Shown here piece after piece: positions 15,536 to 23,909 of a stretch of 64,000 nt of DNA. The notes under the pieces are model-generated. The model was not told the origin of the DNA, made no database searches, and worked only from the letters and a program-made list of their open reading frames with translations. Position numbers and translations under genes: made by a program. The number at the start of each line of letters is the position of its first letter. The stretch's first letter is position 1. Origin of the DNA: SCTD01 sp963781675 (GTDB lineage: Bacteria > Actinomycetota > Actinomycetes > Mycobacteriales > SCTD01); the NCBI GenBank assembly GCA_963781675.1, contig CAWAGF010000001.1, positions 62,001 to 126,000 on the forward strand, given 5' to 3'.

Positions 15536-16146
15536 GGGCCCAGCTGCTCGTGCTCGCCAAGCAGCCGGTCGCAGGCCGGGTGAAGACGCGGCTGTGCCCG
15601 CCGCTCACCCCGGAGCAGGCCGCGGAGGTGGCAACCGCCGCGCTCGAGGACACCCTCGAGGTGGTCCGGCAGGTGGCGGCCGCCCGCCGGGTGCTGGTGC
15701 TCGACGGGACGTACGAGGCCGGCGGCTTCGAGGTGCAGCCGCAGCGCGGCGGCCCGATGCCCGAGCGGCTCGCCGCGGCCTTCGACGACGTCGACCCGGC
15801 CCAGCCGGCGCTGCTCGTCGGGATGGACACCCCGCAGCTCACGACCTCGCTGCTGCGCGAGGCGCTCGACCGGCTGGCCGAGCACGAGGCGGTGCTCGGG
15901 CCGGCCAGCGACGGCGGCTGGTGGGCCCTCGGGCTGCAGCGCCCGGACGGCTCCCTGCTCCGCGACGTGCCGACCAGCCAGGACGACACCGGGGCGCTGC
16001 AGCTCGCCGCGCTGCGCGCCGCCGGCCTCGACCCGTACGTCCTGCCGGAGCTGCGCGACGTCGACACGGCCGAGGACGCGCGGGCGGTGGCGGCGCTGGC
16101 GCCGCACGGCCGGTTCGGCCGCCTGGTGCGGGACCTGCTCGGCTGA
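15532..16146 (+). CDS. TIGR04282/DUF2064 glycosyltransferase-like protein (CofC/MobA fold)
   Basis: The product is 204 residues from GTG 15532, sharing GTGA with the previous stop. The N-terminus QLLVLAKQPVAGRVKTRLCPPLTPEQA is diagnostic of the DUF2064 family. LLVGMDTPQLTTSLLREAL and LGPASDGGWWALGL complete the nucleotidyltransferase-like fold. Members are found beside GT2 and SDR genes in many bacteria and are thought to modify lipid-linked or small-molecule substrates. The actual reaction is not established. It is followed directly by the tRNA cluster. Confidence 0.85.
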   Translation: MRAQLLVLAKQPVAGRVKTRLCPPLTPEQAAEVATAALEDTLEVVRQVAAARRVLVLDGTYEAGGFEVQPQRGGPMPERLAAAFDDVDPAQPALLVGMDTPQLTTSLLREALDRLAEHEAVLGPASDGGWWALGLQRPDGSLLRDVPTSQDDTGALQLAALRAAGLDPYVLPELRDVDTAEDARAVAALAPHGRFGRLVRDLLG

Positions 16147-16154
16147 GGGTCCGC

Positions 16155-16160
16155 TATGCT
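16155..16160 (+). promoter_or_regulatory. Putative -10 of the tRNA cluster
   Basis: TATGCT lies 25 bases before tRNA-Glu, just after the preceding stop codon. It matches TANNNT with suitable spacing for a short 5-prime leader. No convincing -35 is visible. Confidence 0.45.
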
Positions 16161-16185
16161 TCCCGGCGTTCCCCACGGTTGGACA

Positions 16186-16258
16186 GTCCCCATCGTCTAG
16201 CGGCCCAGGACTCCACCCTTTCAAGGTGGCTACGCGGGTTCGAATCCCGTTGGGGGCA
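16186..16258 (+). tRNA. tRNA-Glu (TTC anticodon)
   Basis: This is a 73-base cloverleaf with acceptor GTCCCCA pairing TGGGGGC (with a T-G pair), anticodon stem CCACC/GGTGG with loop CTTTCAA giving TTC, and T-arm GCGGGTTCGAATCCCGT. CCA is not encoded. Confidence 0.97.
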
Positions 16259-16295
16259 CAGCAGTCCCTAGCAAGCAAGGCCCGGTTCCACACCA

Positions 16296-16369
16296 GGCCC
16301 CGTAGCGCAGTTGGTTAGCGCGCCGCCCTGTCACGGCGGAGGTCGCGGGTTCGAGTCCCGTCGGGGTCG
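16296..16369 (+). tRNA. tRNA-Asp (GTC anticodon)
   Basis: This is a 74-base cloverleaf with acceptor GGCCCCG/CGGGGTC, anticodon stem CCGCC/GGCGG with loop CTGTCAC giving GTC, T-loop TTCGAGT and discriminator G. CCA is not encoded. Confidence 0.97.
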
Positions 16370-16382
16370 CAGCACCACACCT

Positions 16383-16455
16383 GGTCAGGTAGCTCAGCTG
16401 GTAGAGCACACGCCTGAAAAGCGTGGGGTCGGCGGTTCGACCCCGCCCCTGACCA
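16383..16455 (+). tRNA. tRNA-Phe (GAA anticodon)
   Basis: This is a 73-base cloverleaf with acceptor GGTCAGG/CCTGACC, anticodon stem CACGC/GCGTG with loop CTGAAAA giving GAA, T-stem GGCGG/CCGCC and discriminator A. Confidence 0.97.
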
Positions 16456-16476
16456 CCCCTCTTCCTCCGCAGACGC

Positions 16477-16516
16477 AGCAGCGCCGCACCCCCCTCGCGG
16501 GGAGTGCGGCGCTGCT
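16477..16516. terminator. Hairpin terminator after the tRNA cluster
   Basis: AGCAGCGCCGCAC pairs perfectly with GTGCGGCGCTGCT around a 14-base loop. It lies between the plus-strand tRNAs and the convergent bldC gene, so it can serve both. No T-run follows, which is usual in this GC range. Confidence 0.8.
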
Positions 16517-16545
16517 GTCTGGGGCTGTGGGTGCCGGGTGGTGCG

Positions 16546-16752
16546 TCAGGCCTGCGGGCGCGGCGCGGGGATCCCCGCGAGCAGCGCGCGCACCTCGGCC
16601 TCGCGGTAGCGGCGGTGGCCACCCAGCGTGCGGATCGAGGTGAGCTTGCCGGACTTGGCCCAGCGCGTGACCGTCTTGGGGTCGACGCGGAACATCGTCG
16701 CGACCTCGGCCGGGGTGAGCAGGGCCTCGGAGTCAGGGGTGCGTGTGCTCAT
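16546..16752 (-). CDS. bldC: BldC, MerR-like developmental DNA-binding protein
   Basis: The product is 68 residues, the same length as Streptomyces BldC, and nearly identical to it as I remember it: LLTPAEVATMFRVDPKTVTR, WAKSGKLTSIRTLGGHRRYR, EAEVRALLAGIP. It is a single winged-helix MerR-type domain without an effector domain and binds direct repeats cooperatively to regulate development and morphology. An AGAGGA sits about 11 bases before the ATG. The neighbouring order, conserved hypothetical then dehydrogenase, matches the bldC-vdh region of Streptomyces. Confidence 0.97.
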   Translation of the reverse strand: MSTRTPDSEALLTPAEVATMFRVDPKTVTRWAKSGKLTSIRTLGGHRRYREAEVRALLAGIPAPRPQA

Positions 16753-16772
16753 GGCGGGGTCGTCCTCTCAGA

Positions 16773-16789
16773 GCGGGCACTGTGCCCGC
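16773..16789. promoter_or_regulatory. Inverted repeat in the bldC leader
   Basis: GCGGGCAC-T-GTGCCCGC is a perfect 8-base inverted repeat 20 bases upstream of the bldC ATG, between any promoter and the ribosome-binding site. It could be an operator or an RNA hairpin. Confidence 0.4.
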
Positions 16790-16825
16790 GTACGACGATC
16801 GTGTGCGATGTCGCCTTTGAGCGGA

Positions 16826-16843
16826 ATGGCCCGTGCGGGCCAT
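16826..16843. terminator. Inverted repeat after the 16866 gene
   Basis: ATGGCCCG-TG-CGGGCCAT has perfect 8-base arms 23 bases past the stop of the minus-strand gene 16866-17714 and upstream of bldC. It is probably a weak terminator separating the two. Confidence 0.4.
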
Positions 16844-16865
16844 CTTGCGCCTAGTCACTCCGGGG

Positions 16866-17714
16866 TCAGCTGGCGCTCTCGACCGCCTGCAGCGCCTTCA
16901 TCCGGGCGGTGACGCGGGCGTACGCGGCGGCCGCGCGGTCGGTGTCGCCCTCGTTGAGGGCAGCCAGGGCGAGCGCGACGTCGCGCGCCGACTCGTCCTG
17001 GCTGAGCTCCGCGTCGTCGAGCAGGTGGACCAGGCCGCCGTAGTCCAGCTCCACGAGCGAGCGCGGGTGGAACTCCTCCAGCCAGCGGCCGAGGTCCTCG
17101 ACGCCCGCCGTGACCACGCCGTCCTCGACCGTCCGGCGCAGCACCGCCAGGGCGCGCGCGACCCGCCGCCGGGCCCGGGACATCGGCGTCCGGTAGACCA
17201 GCGACCGGCCGGTGCGGACGCCGGACGGCCCGAGGTGCACCTCGCGCTCTCCGGCATCCACGAGGACGAACCACCGCAGCGGCACGTGCCAGGTGGAGCT
17301 CAGCTGCGGCACCCGCTCGTCCGGGTGCGCCAGCCGGTGGCCGTCCAGCTCGGCGGTCGAGCCGTCCGCGAGCGCCGGCGGCACCCACGCCGCGACCAGC
17401 TCGCGCGGCACGTCCGACAGGAACTCCTCGAGCGCCTCCAGCGCGCGCACCCGCGTGCGCCAGGGACAGAGCAGGGTGACGCCGTCTACCTCGGCGACGT
17501 ACGCGTGCTCCGGCACGTCGGGCAGCACGGCCGGGACGAGGCCGACCAGCGCCTGGAGCGCGGCCTCGTGCTCGAGCACCGCGCCGGCGGCGGTGGTCGG
17601 CGGCTCCTGCGTCGCGAGGTACTCCTCCCAGCGCCGGCGCTCCGCCCCCTCGAACGCCGCGAGCGGCTCGTACACCCGCAGGAAGGCCGTGTGGCCGGCG
17701 GCGTGCGCGCTCAT
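16866..17714 (-). CDS. Conserved actinobacterial hypothetical protein between bldC and vdh
   Basis: The product is 282 residues from ATG 17714. It is rich in charged and aromatic residues (TAFLRVYEPLAAFEGAERRRW, VDGVTLLCPWRTRVRALEAL, PLRWFVLVDAGEREV, TPMSRARRRVARALAVLRRT), with a helical C-terminus. There is no signal peptide or membrane segment. A gene of this type occupies the same position between bldC and the valine dehydrogenase gene in Streptomyces as I recall it, so it is part of the conserved core. The function is unknown. The start is supported by family-like beginnings rather than by a ribosome-binding site. Confidence 0.8.
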   Translation of the reverse strand: MSAHAAGHTAFLRVYEPLAAFEGAERRRWEEYLATQEPPTTAAGAVLEHEAALQALVGLVPAVLPDVPEHAYVAEVDGVTLLCPWRTRVRALEALEEFLSDVPRELVAAWVPPALADGSTAELDGHRLAHPDERVPQLSSTWHVPLRWFVLVDAGEREVHLGPSGVRTGRSLVYRTPMSRARRRVARALAVLRRTVEDGVVTAGVEDLGRWLEEFHPRSLVELDYGGLVHLLDDAELSQDESARDVALALAALNEGDTDRAAAAYARVTARMKALQAVESAS

Positions 17715-17869
17715 GCCCGGATGCTCGCACGCGGCCCGCGCCGCCCGCCCTCCGGTCGCTACCCTGCGTGCGGGGCACACCGACCCCCGCACCGCGCTGC
17801 GCCTCACGAGGGCTCGGCGACCACACCCTGACCGGCAGCGCCGGCAGCCGTCGCACTAGGAGCCACGCC

Positions 17870-18964
17870 GTGGGCGTCTTCGACCGGACCGACCACCTCA
17901 AGGACGCGGGTCACGAGCAGGTCGTGTTCTGCCAGGACCGGGCCAGCGGCCTCAAGGCGATCATCGCGGTCTACTCCACCGCCCTCGGCCCCGCCCTCGG
18001 CGGCACGCGCTTCTACCCGTACGCCAGCGAAGACGCCGCCCTCGAGGACGTCCTCAAGCTGAGCAAGGCGATGGCCTACAAGGCGGCCTGCAGCGGGATC
18101 GACCTCGGCGGCGGCAAGGCCGTCATCATCGGCGACCCGACCCGTGACAAGACCGAGGCGCTGCTGCGGGCGTACGGCCGCTTCGTGCAGTCGCTCGGCG
18201 GCCGCTACTACACCGCCTGCGACGTCGGCACCTTCGTGCCGGACATGGACGTCATCGCCAAGGAGACCGACTACGCCACCGGGCGCTCGCCCGAGAACGG
18301 CGGGGCTGGCGACAGCGCGGTGCTCACGGCGTACGGCGTCTTCCAGGCGATGCGCGCCGCGGCCGAGCACACCTGGGGCGCCCCGACGCTGGACGGCAGG
18401 CGCGTCGCGGTGGAGGGCGTCGGCAAGGTCGGCCACCACCTCGTGGAGCACCTGGTGCAGGACGGCGCGAGCGTCGTCGTCAGCGACGTGAGCAGCGATG
18501 CGCTGGACCGGGTTCGGGCGGCGTTCCCCCAGGTCGAGGTCCTCGACGTCGAGGCGCTGCGCACCGCGGACATGGACGTGTACGCGCCGTGCGCGCTCGG
18601 GGGCTCGGTCTCCGACCAGCTGGTGCCGGTGCTGCAGGCCAAGGTCGTCTGCGGCGCGGCGAACAACCAGCTCGAGCACCCCGGCGTCGAGAAGTCGCTG
18701 GCGGACCGCGGCATCCTCTACGCGCCCGACTACGTGGCGAACGCCGGCGGCCTGTGCCAGGTGGCCGACGAGGCGCTGCACGAGACCTTCTCCTTCGCCC
18801 GCGCGGAGGCCAAGGCCGCGACCATCTACGACACGACCCTGTCGATCTTCCGGCTGGCCGACGCCGAGGGCGTGCCGCCGGCCGTCGCCGCCGACCGGAT
18901 CGGCGAGCGCCGGATGGCCGACGTCGGCCGGCTGCGCTCGGTGCTGCTGCCCGGCCGCAGCTGA
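17870..18964 (+). CDS. vdh: Valine/leucine dehydrogenase
   Basis: The product is 364 residues, the length of Streptomyces valine dehydrogenase. The start is GTG 17870 with AGGAG eight bases upstream. The Glu/Leu/Phe/Val dehydrogenase family is shown by the glycine-rich GPALGGTRFYPY, the catalytic-lysine segment LSKAMAYKAACSGIDLGGGK, the proton-relay TACDVGTFVPDMD, the NAD motif VEGVGKVGHHL and the late APDYVANAGGL. It oxidatively deaminates branched-chain amino acids to oxo acids using NAD, providing catabolic flux and precursors for branched fatty acids. A strong terminator follows. Confidence 0.93.
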   Translation: MGVFDRTDHLKDAGHEQVVFCQDRASGLKAIIAVYSTALGPALGGTRFYPYASEDAALEDVLKLSKAMAYKAACSGIDLGGGKAVIIGDPTRDKTEALLRAYGRFVQSLGGRYYTACDVGTFVPDMDVIAKETDYATGRSPENGGAGDSAVLTAYGVFQAMRAAAEHTWGAPTLDGRRVAVEGVGKVGHHLVEHLVQDGASVVVSDVSSDALDRVRAAFPQVEVLDVEALRTADMDVYAPCALGGSVSDQLVPVLQAKVVCGAANNQLEHPGVEKSLADRGILYAPDYVANAGGLCQVADEALHETFSFARAEAKAATIYDTTLSIFRLADAEGVPPAVAADRIGERRMADVGRLRSVLLPGRS

Positions 18965-18976
18965 CCTGAGGCAGCA

Positions 18977-19011
18977 CGAAGGGCCGGCCCCTGCGGGGGG
19001 CCGGCCCTTCG
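18977..19011. terminator. Bidirectional hairpin terminator after vdh
   Basis: CGAAGGGCCGGCCCC pairs perfectly with GGGGCCGGCCCTTCG around a short loop. It lies between vdh and the convergent secreted-protein gene. Confidence 0.85.
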
Positions 19012-19022
19012 TCGTGCGGGGG

Positions 19023-19436
19023 CTAGGGCGTGTAGGCGACCTTGACGGTGCCGGTCGGACCGCCGTTGTAGTTGCAGGCGTTGATCGTGAGGACGACGGC
19101 CTTCTTGACCTTCACCGTCACCGACTCGCCGTCCGTGAGCGGCTGTACCTCCTCGGACGCCCCGAGGTCCTTGCCGTCGCCGCTGACGAGCAGGTCCCAG
19201 TCGCCGAGGAAGTCGGACAGGTCGATCGTGACCTTGCCGGCGGCCGGGATCTTCACCTCGTGCAGGTCCTGACCCATCGGCACCGTGCCGTCGCAGGCGA
19301 AGTCCAAGCCGGGTGCGGGCGCCGAGGCCTCGTACTGCTCGGTGAACGGCTTCGGCTTCGGAGCGGCGGAGGCGGACGCAGCCGCCACGCCGAGCAGGGT
19401 GACGGGCAGGACGGCGAGGACGAGACGGGTGCGCAC
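19023..19436 (-). CDS. Small secreted protein, GDWDL/CN family, copy 1
   Basis: The product is 137 residues from GTG 19436 with CCTCCT just upstream. A signal peptide (RTRLVLAVLPVTLLGVAAASASA) precedes AAPKPKPFTEQYE. The mature part is a roughly 110-residue beta-sandwich with a conserved Cys in LDFACDG, the motif IDLSDFLGDWDLLV and a second Cys in ININ-type TINACNYNGGPTG, probably a disulphide. It is one of four paralogues in the window. The fold resembles bacterial pre-peptidase C-terminal domains, but no function is known. It lies third in a tandem array, with a remnant of another copy just upstream. Confidence 0.75.
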   Translation of the reverse strand: MRTRLVLAVLPVTLLGVAAASASAAPKPKPFTEQYEASAPAPGLDFACDGTVPMGQDLHEVKIPAAGKVTIDLSDFLGDWDLLVSGDGKDLGASEEVQPLTDGESVTVKVKKAVVLTINACNYNGGPTGTVKVAYTP

Positions 19437-19531
19437 AGGAGGGCCTTCCGGGCGGTCAGGGTGCGGTCGGCGGGCGCCGGCGCGGCTGGGTCGAGCGGGC
19501 GTGCGGGCGGACTGCTTCGCGGTGACGAAGG

Positions 19532-19573
19532 TCAGGCGACGGGCAGGACGGCGAGGACGAGGCGAGTGCGCAC
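19532..19573 (-). pseudogene. Truncated duplicate of the copy-1 signal-peptide start
   Basis: From GTG 19573 the sequence encodes MRTRLVLAVLPVA and then TGA. Thirty-six of the first 39 bases equal the beginning of the copy-1 gene at 19436. Nothing resembling the mature domain follows. It sits between copies 2 and 1 and looks like the scar of a tandem duplication or partial deletion. Confidence 0.7.
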
Positions 19574-19584
19574 GGGAGCTCCCG

Positions 19585-20034
19585 CTACCTCGGGGTGTGG
19601 ACGTACTTCACGTGGGCGGTGGGCCCACCGGCGAAGTTGCAGGCCCGGATCGACAGCTTGTCGCCGACCTTCTTGAGCTTGACCGTGATCTTCTCGGGGG
19701 TCTGCGGGTCCTGCTCGGTCGACTGCGCGCTCTGGGCGATGAGGGTGCTGCCGCGGTAGAGCGCGAGGTCCCAGTCGCCCTGGAAGCCGTTCATGTCGAT
19801 GACGAGCGTCCCGGCGAAGGGCACGGTGAACGGCTCGTTGTGCTGCGAGGCCGGGTTGGTCGTGTTGCAGATGCCGCTGGTCACGCCGATGTGCGACGGG
19901 TCGGGCGGGAACGCCGTCGCGGTGTACTCCTTGCTCACCGGCTTCGGCTTGGCCGGCGCGGCGAGCGCGGGGGCCAGCGAGCCGACGGTGAGGACGGCGA
20001 CCAGGGACGTGGTGGCAGCGGTGCGGAGGCGCAT
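19585..20034 (-). CDS. Small secreted protein, GDWDL/CN family, copy 2
   Basis: The product is 149 residues from ATG 20034, with GGAGC a few bases upstream, and starts nine bases after the stop of copy 3. Its signal peptide (MRLRTAATTSLVAVLTVGSL, then APALA) is nearly the same as that of copy 3. The mature domain repeats the family pattern: an early Cys (SGICNTTNP), VIDMNGFQGDWDLALYRGST and LSIRACNFAGGPTAHVKY. There is no membrane anchor, so it should be released. Function unknown. Confidence 0.78.
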   Translation of the reverse strand: MRLRTAATTSLVAVLTVGSLAPALAAPAKPKPVSKEYTATAFPPDPSHIGVTSGICNTTNPASQHNEPFTVPFAGTLVIDMNGFQGDWDLALYRGSTLIAQSAQSTEQDPQTPEKITVKLKKVGDKLSIRACNFAGGPTAHVKYVHTPR

Positions 20035-20042
20035 GTCAGCTC

Positions 20043-20471
20043 CTACTTCGCGTAGGTGAACGTGAGGGTGACGGTGCCCGTCGGGGCGCCCGCGAAGTTG
20101 CAGGACTCCACGGTGACGACGCCGGCCTTCTTGAACTTGACGTCCATCGACTCGACCGTCTCGGGGGTGCCGCCGTCGGACTCGGCCAGGCGCTTGCCCT
20201 TGGCATCGCGCATGCCGAGCGCCCAGTCGCCGACGACGTCGATGTTCACCTTGAGGCGGCCGGCGGCCGGCACCTTGAACTCGGTGGCGTCGATGGCGGT
20301 CGGCAGGGCCGGCGTGCAGACGTCGCCCGCGATGGGCGTGGGGTCGGGGGTGAGCGGGCCGACCTCGTAGGTGACCGTGATGGTCTTCGGCGGCGCGGCG
20401 AGCGCGGGGGCGAGGGTGCCGGCGGCGACGACGGCCACCAGCGAGGTGGCGGCGACGGTGCGAAGGCGCAT
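20043..20471 (-). CDS. Small secreted protein, GDWDL/CN family, copy 3
   Basis: The product is 142 residues from ATG 20471, with AGGAG seven bases upstream. The signal peptide is MRLRTVAATSLVAVVAAGTL followed by APALA. The mature domain has Cys in GDVCTPAL and VESCNFAGAPTG and the variant core VNIDVVGDWALGM. It is the first gene of the array and carries the shared upstream signature at 20493-20536, so it probably leads a two- or three-gene transcript. Function unknown; relationship to the other copies is clear from the motifs. Confidence 0.78.
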   Translation of the reverse strand: MRLRTVAATSLVAVVAAGTLAPALAAPPKTITVTYEVGPLTPDPTPIAGDVCTPALPTAIDATEFKVPAAGRLKVNIDVVGDWALGMRDAKGKRLAESDGGTPETVESMDVKFKKAGVVTVESCNFAGAPTGTVTLTFTYAK

Positions 20472-20492
20472 CGGGACTCCTGAGGGCGACGT

Positions 20493-20536
20493 GGCTGGGT
20501 GCTCGGGGGATTCGTCGGTCGACGCGTGGTTCCTGC
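20493..20536 (-). promoter_or_regulatory. Shared secreted-gene promoter/leader, copy C
   Basis: On the minus strand GCAGGAA (20530-20536), 14 bases, ACGAA (20511-20515), then CACCCAGCC (20493-20501) lie 22 bases before ATG 20471. The same arrangement precedes 33649 and 37445. The fixed 14-base gap suggests -35 and -10 elements of an alternative sigma factor. Confidence 0.55.
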
Positions 20537-20766
20537 TGCCGATCCGGAAGAACTTCGGCACGTCGCGGCAGATGTCCCGCTTCGAGGTGGTATCTCCCCG
20601 CCCTCCGGCAGCCCGGGGGCCGCGCTGCCGGTCGTGTCCGCTCGCGCCGCACCCTGTACCGTGAGCAGCAGGCACGCCTGTCGGACCAGCAGCAGGAGAC
20701 GTGCCGTCCGGTCATGATCGTTGGAGAGTCGGGGCCCCGGCCCCGCCGTCGCGAAGGGGTCGAGCC

Positions 20767-20964
20767 ATGGGGCGCGGCCGTGCCAAGGCAAAGCAGACGA
20801 AGGTCGCTCGCGAGCTCAAGTACAGCACCGGCAACCTGGACCCGGACCGCCTGAGGGCGGAGCTGGCCGGCGCGCCGGTCACCCCCTCGTCGGCCGTGGA
20901 GCCCGAGGACGACGACTTCGACGACCCGTACGCCCCTGCGGACGACGACGAGGACGAGCGCTAG
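20767..20964 (+). CDS. DUF3073 small acidic protein
   Basis: The product is 65 residues: a basic N-terminus (MGRGRAKAKQTKVARELKYS), then a short NLDPDRLRAELAG helix and a very acidic tail (EPEDDDFDDPYAPADDDEDE). This is the typical DUF3073 layout, an actinobacterial family of unknown function encoded next to purM. A TACCGT at 20657-20662 is a possible -10. The long 5-prime region (20472-20766, shared with the divergent secreted gene) holds an inverted repeat CGGCAGC/GCTGCCG at 20606-20630 and no other gene. Confidence 0.9.
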   Translation: MGRGRAKAKQTKVARELKYSTGNLDPDRLRAELAGAPVTPSSAVEPEDDDFDDPYAPADDDEDER

Positions 20965-20980
20965 CAGCGCGATGTACGAC

Positions 20981-21010
20981 GAAGGGGCGGCCTGCGCAGG
21001 CCGCCCCTTC
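20981..21010. terminator. Perfect palindromic terminator between DUF3073 and purM
   Basis: GAAGGGGCGGCCTGC is followed by its exact inverse, giving a 30-base palindrome between two convergent genes. It should act in both directions. Confidence 0.85.
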
Positions 21011-21018
21011 TGCTGTCC

Positions 21019-22061
<1,043 letters not shown>

Positions 22062-22065
<4 letters not shown>

Positions 22066-23658
22066 GGGCGCGTCAGGGCGTCGCCGCCGCCCTGCCCGCC
22101 GAGCACGGCGTCGAAGGGGTCCGCCGGTCCGACGCCGTTGTGCACGACCACCTGGCCGGTGCTCGGCGTGGTCGTGCTTCACGTCGTGGTCGAGCTGCGC
22201 GCTCTTGGCTGCCCCTCGTTCGATGCCCTCCAGCACGTGCTTGCCGATGAGGTCGCGCTGCGGGATCTCGATCGGGTAGCTGCCGTCGAAGCAGGCCCGG
22301 CACAACCGGTCGGCCGGCTGCGCGCTGGCGCTGGTCAGCCCCTGCAGGCTGACGTAGGCGAGGGAGTCCGCGCCGATGCTGGCCCGTACCTCCTCGACCC
22401 CGAGGCCGCTCGCGATCAGCTCGGCGCGGGTCGCGAAGTCGATGCCGTAGAAGCACGGCCACATCAGCGGCGGGCTCGAGATGCGGACGTGCACCTCCGC
22501 GGCGCCGGCCTCGCGGAGCATGCGCACCAGCGCGCGCTGGGTGTTGCCGCGCACGATCGAGTCGTCGACGACGACGAGCCGCTTGCCCCGCACGACGTCG
22601 CGCAGCGGGTTGAGCTTGAGGCGGATGCCGAGCTGCCGGATCGTCTGGCTGGGCTGGATGAACGTACGGCCGACGTAGGCGTTCTTCACCAGGCCCATGC
22701 CGTACGGGATGCCGCTCTGCTCGGCGAAGCCGATCGCGCCCGGCGTCCCCGACTCGGGGACCGGGATGACGAGGTCGGCGTCGGCCGGGGCCTCCCAGGC
22801 GAGCGTGCGGCCGACCTGCACGCGGGTCGTGTAGACGCTCTGCCCGGCGATCTGGGTGTCCGGGCGGGCGAGGTAGACGTACTCGAACAGGCAGCCCTTG
22901 GGCGTCGCCTCGGCGAAGCGCTTGCTGCGCACGCCGTGCTCGTCGATGGCGAGCAGCTCGCCCGGCTCGACCTCGCGCACGAAGCTCGCGCCGACGATGT
23001 CCAGCGCGGCGGTCTCGCTCGCGACCACCCAGCCGTTCTCGGAGCGGCCGAGCACGAGGGGACGCACGCCGTGCGGGTCGCGGGCGGCGTACAGCGTGTG
23101 CTCGTCCATGAAGGTGAGGCAGAACGCGCCCTTGAGCGTGGGGAGGACCTGCATCGCCGCCTCGTCGAGCGACAGGTCGGGCTGGGCCGCGAGCAGCGTC
23201 GTGATGAGGTCGGAGTCGGTCGTCGCGCCCATCGACCCGGCGCGCGGGTCGAGCGTGGCCGCGCGCTCGGCGAGCTCGCTGGTGTTGGTGAGGTTGCCGT
23301 TGTGGCCGAGCGCCAGGCTGCCGCCGGTCGCGAGGTTGCGGAAGGACGGCTGGGCGTTCTCCCAGGTGCCGCCACCGGTGGTGCTGTAGCGCGTGTGGCC
23401 GATCGCGAGGTGGCCCGACAGGCTGCTGAGCGTCACCTCGTCGAAGACCTGCGCGACCAGGCCCAGCTCCTTGTAGACGACGACCGCGCTGCCGTCGCTG
23501 ACCGCCATGCCGGCGGCCTCCTGACCGCGGTGCTGGAGGGCGTAGAGGCCGTAGTAGGTCAGCTTGGCGACGTCCTCGCCGGGGGCCCAGACGCCGAAGA
23601 CGCCGCACTCCTCGCCGATGGCCGGCTCTTCGGGGATCACGTCGGGTGCGGGAAGCAC
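22062..23658 (-). CDS. purF: Amidophosphoribosyltransferase (one frameshift near the 3-prime end)
   Basis: PurF catalyses the committed step of purine synthesis (PRPP plus glutamine to phosphoribosylamine). GTG 23658 with CAGGAG eight bases upstream gives a short propeptide before Cys of GEECGVFGVWAPG. GHTRYSTTGGGTWENAQP, LALGHNGNLTN and the PRPP loop KRLVVVDDSIVRGNTQRA follow. Near 22160-22168 the frame slips. In the frame of the first part the protein runs on into purM, while the expected ending NGVGPADPFDAVLGGQGGG-DALTRP lies in another frame and stops at TGA 22064-22062, overlapping the purM GTG. Removing one base restores about 531 residues. A sequencing indel is the likeliest cause. Confidence 0.9.
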
Positions 23659-23707
23659 GCGGGGGGCTCCTGAGAAGGCGGTGGAGGCGGGGAAGCCGGC
23701 GCTGTCG

Positions 23708-23713
23708 AGTGTA
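23708..23713 (-). promoter_or_regulatory. Putative -10 of purF
   Basis: TACACT (complement) lies 50 bases upstream of GTG 23658, leaving a leader with the CAGGAG site. No good -35 was found. The rest of 23714-23909 shows no gene or clear element. Confidence 0.35.
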
Positions 23714-23909
23714 CGGGGAGGCCGTTCTCGATCAGGGTCCGCTGCTTCATCACAGTGCCTCGTGGCCACGGACAGCCTCGACGGCAGCCAGCCCGCTTCG
23801 GCGGCGACCTCCGGACCGCCGAACCATGATCGACAGAAGGGTCGATGCGCTCAGCCGCCGAGATGCCCTCCTACGGCACCGATGCTTCTGTGGATCATGA
23901 GAGGGGCCT

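Noticed and set aside
20493..20536. The shared secreted-gene leader as a c-di-GMP (GEMM) riboswitch
   Set aside because: The GEMM core (GGCAAACC ... GACGCAAAGCC) is missing. Fixed spacing with variable sequence between the first two blocks fits a promoter better.
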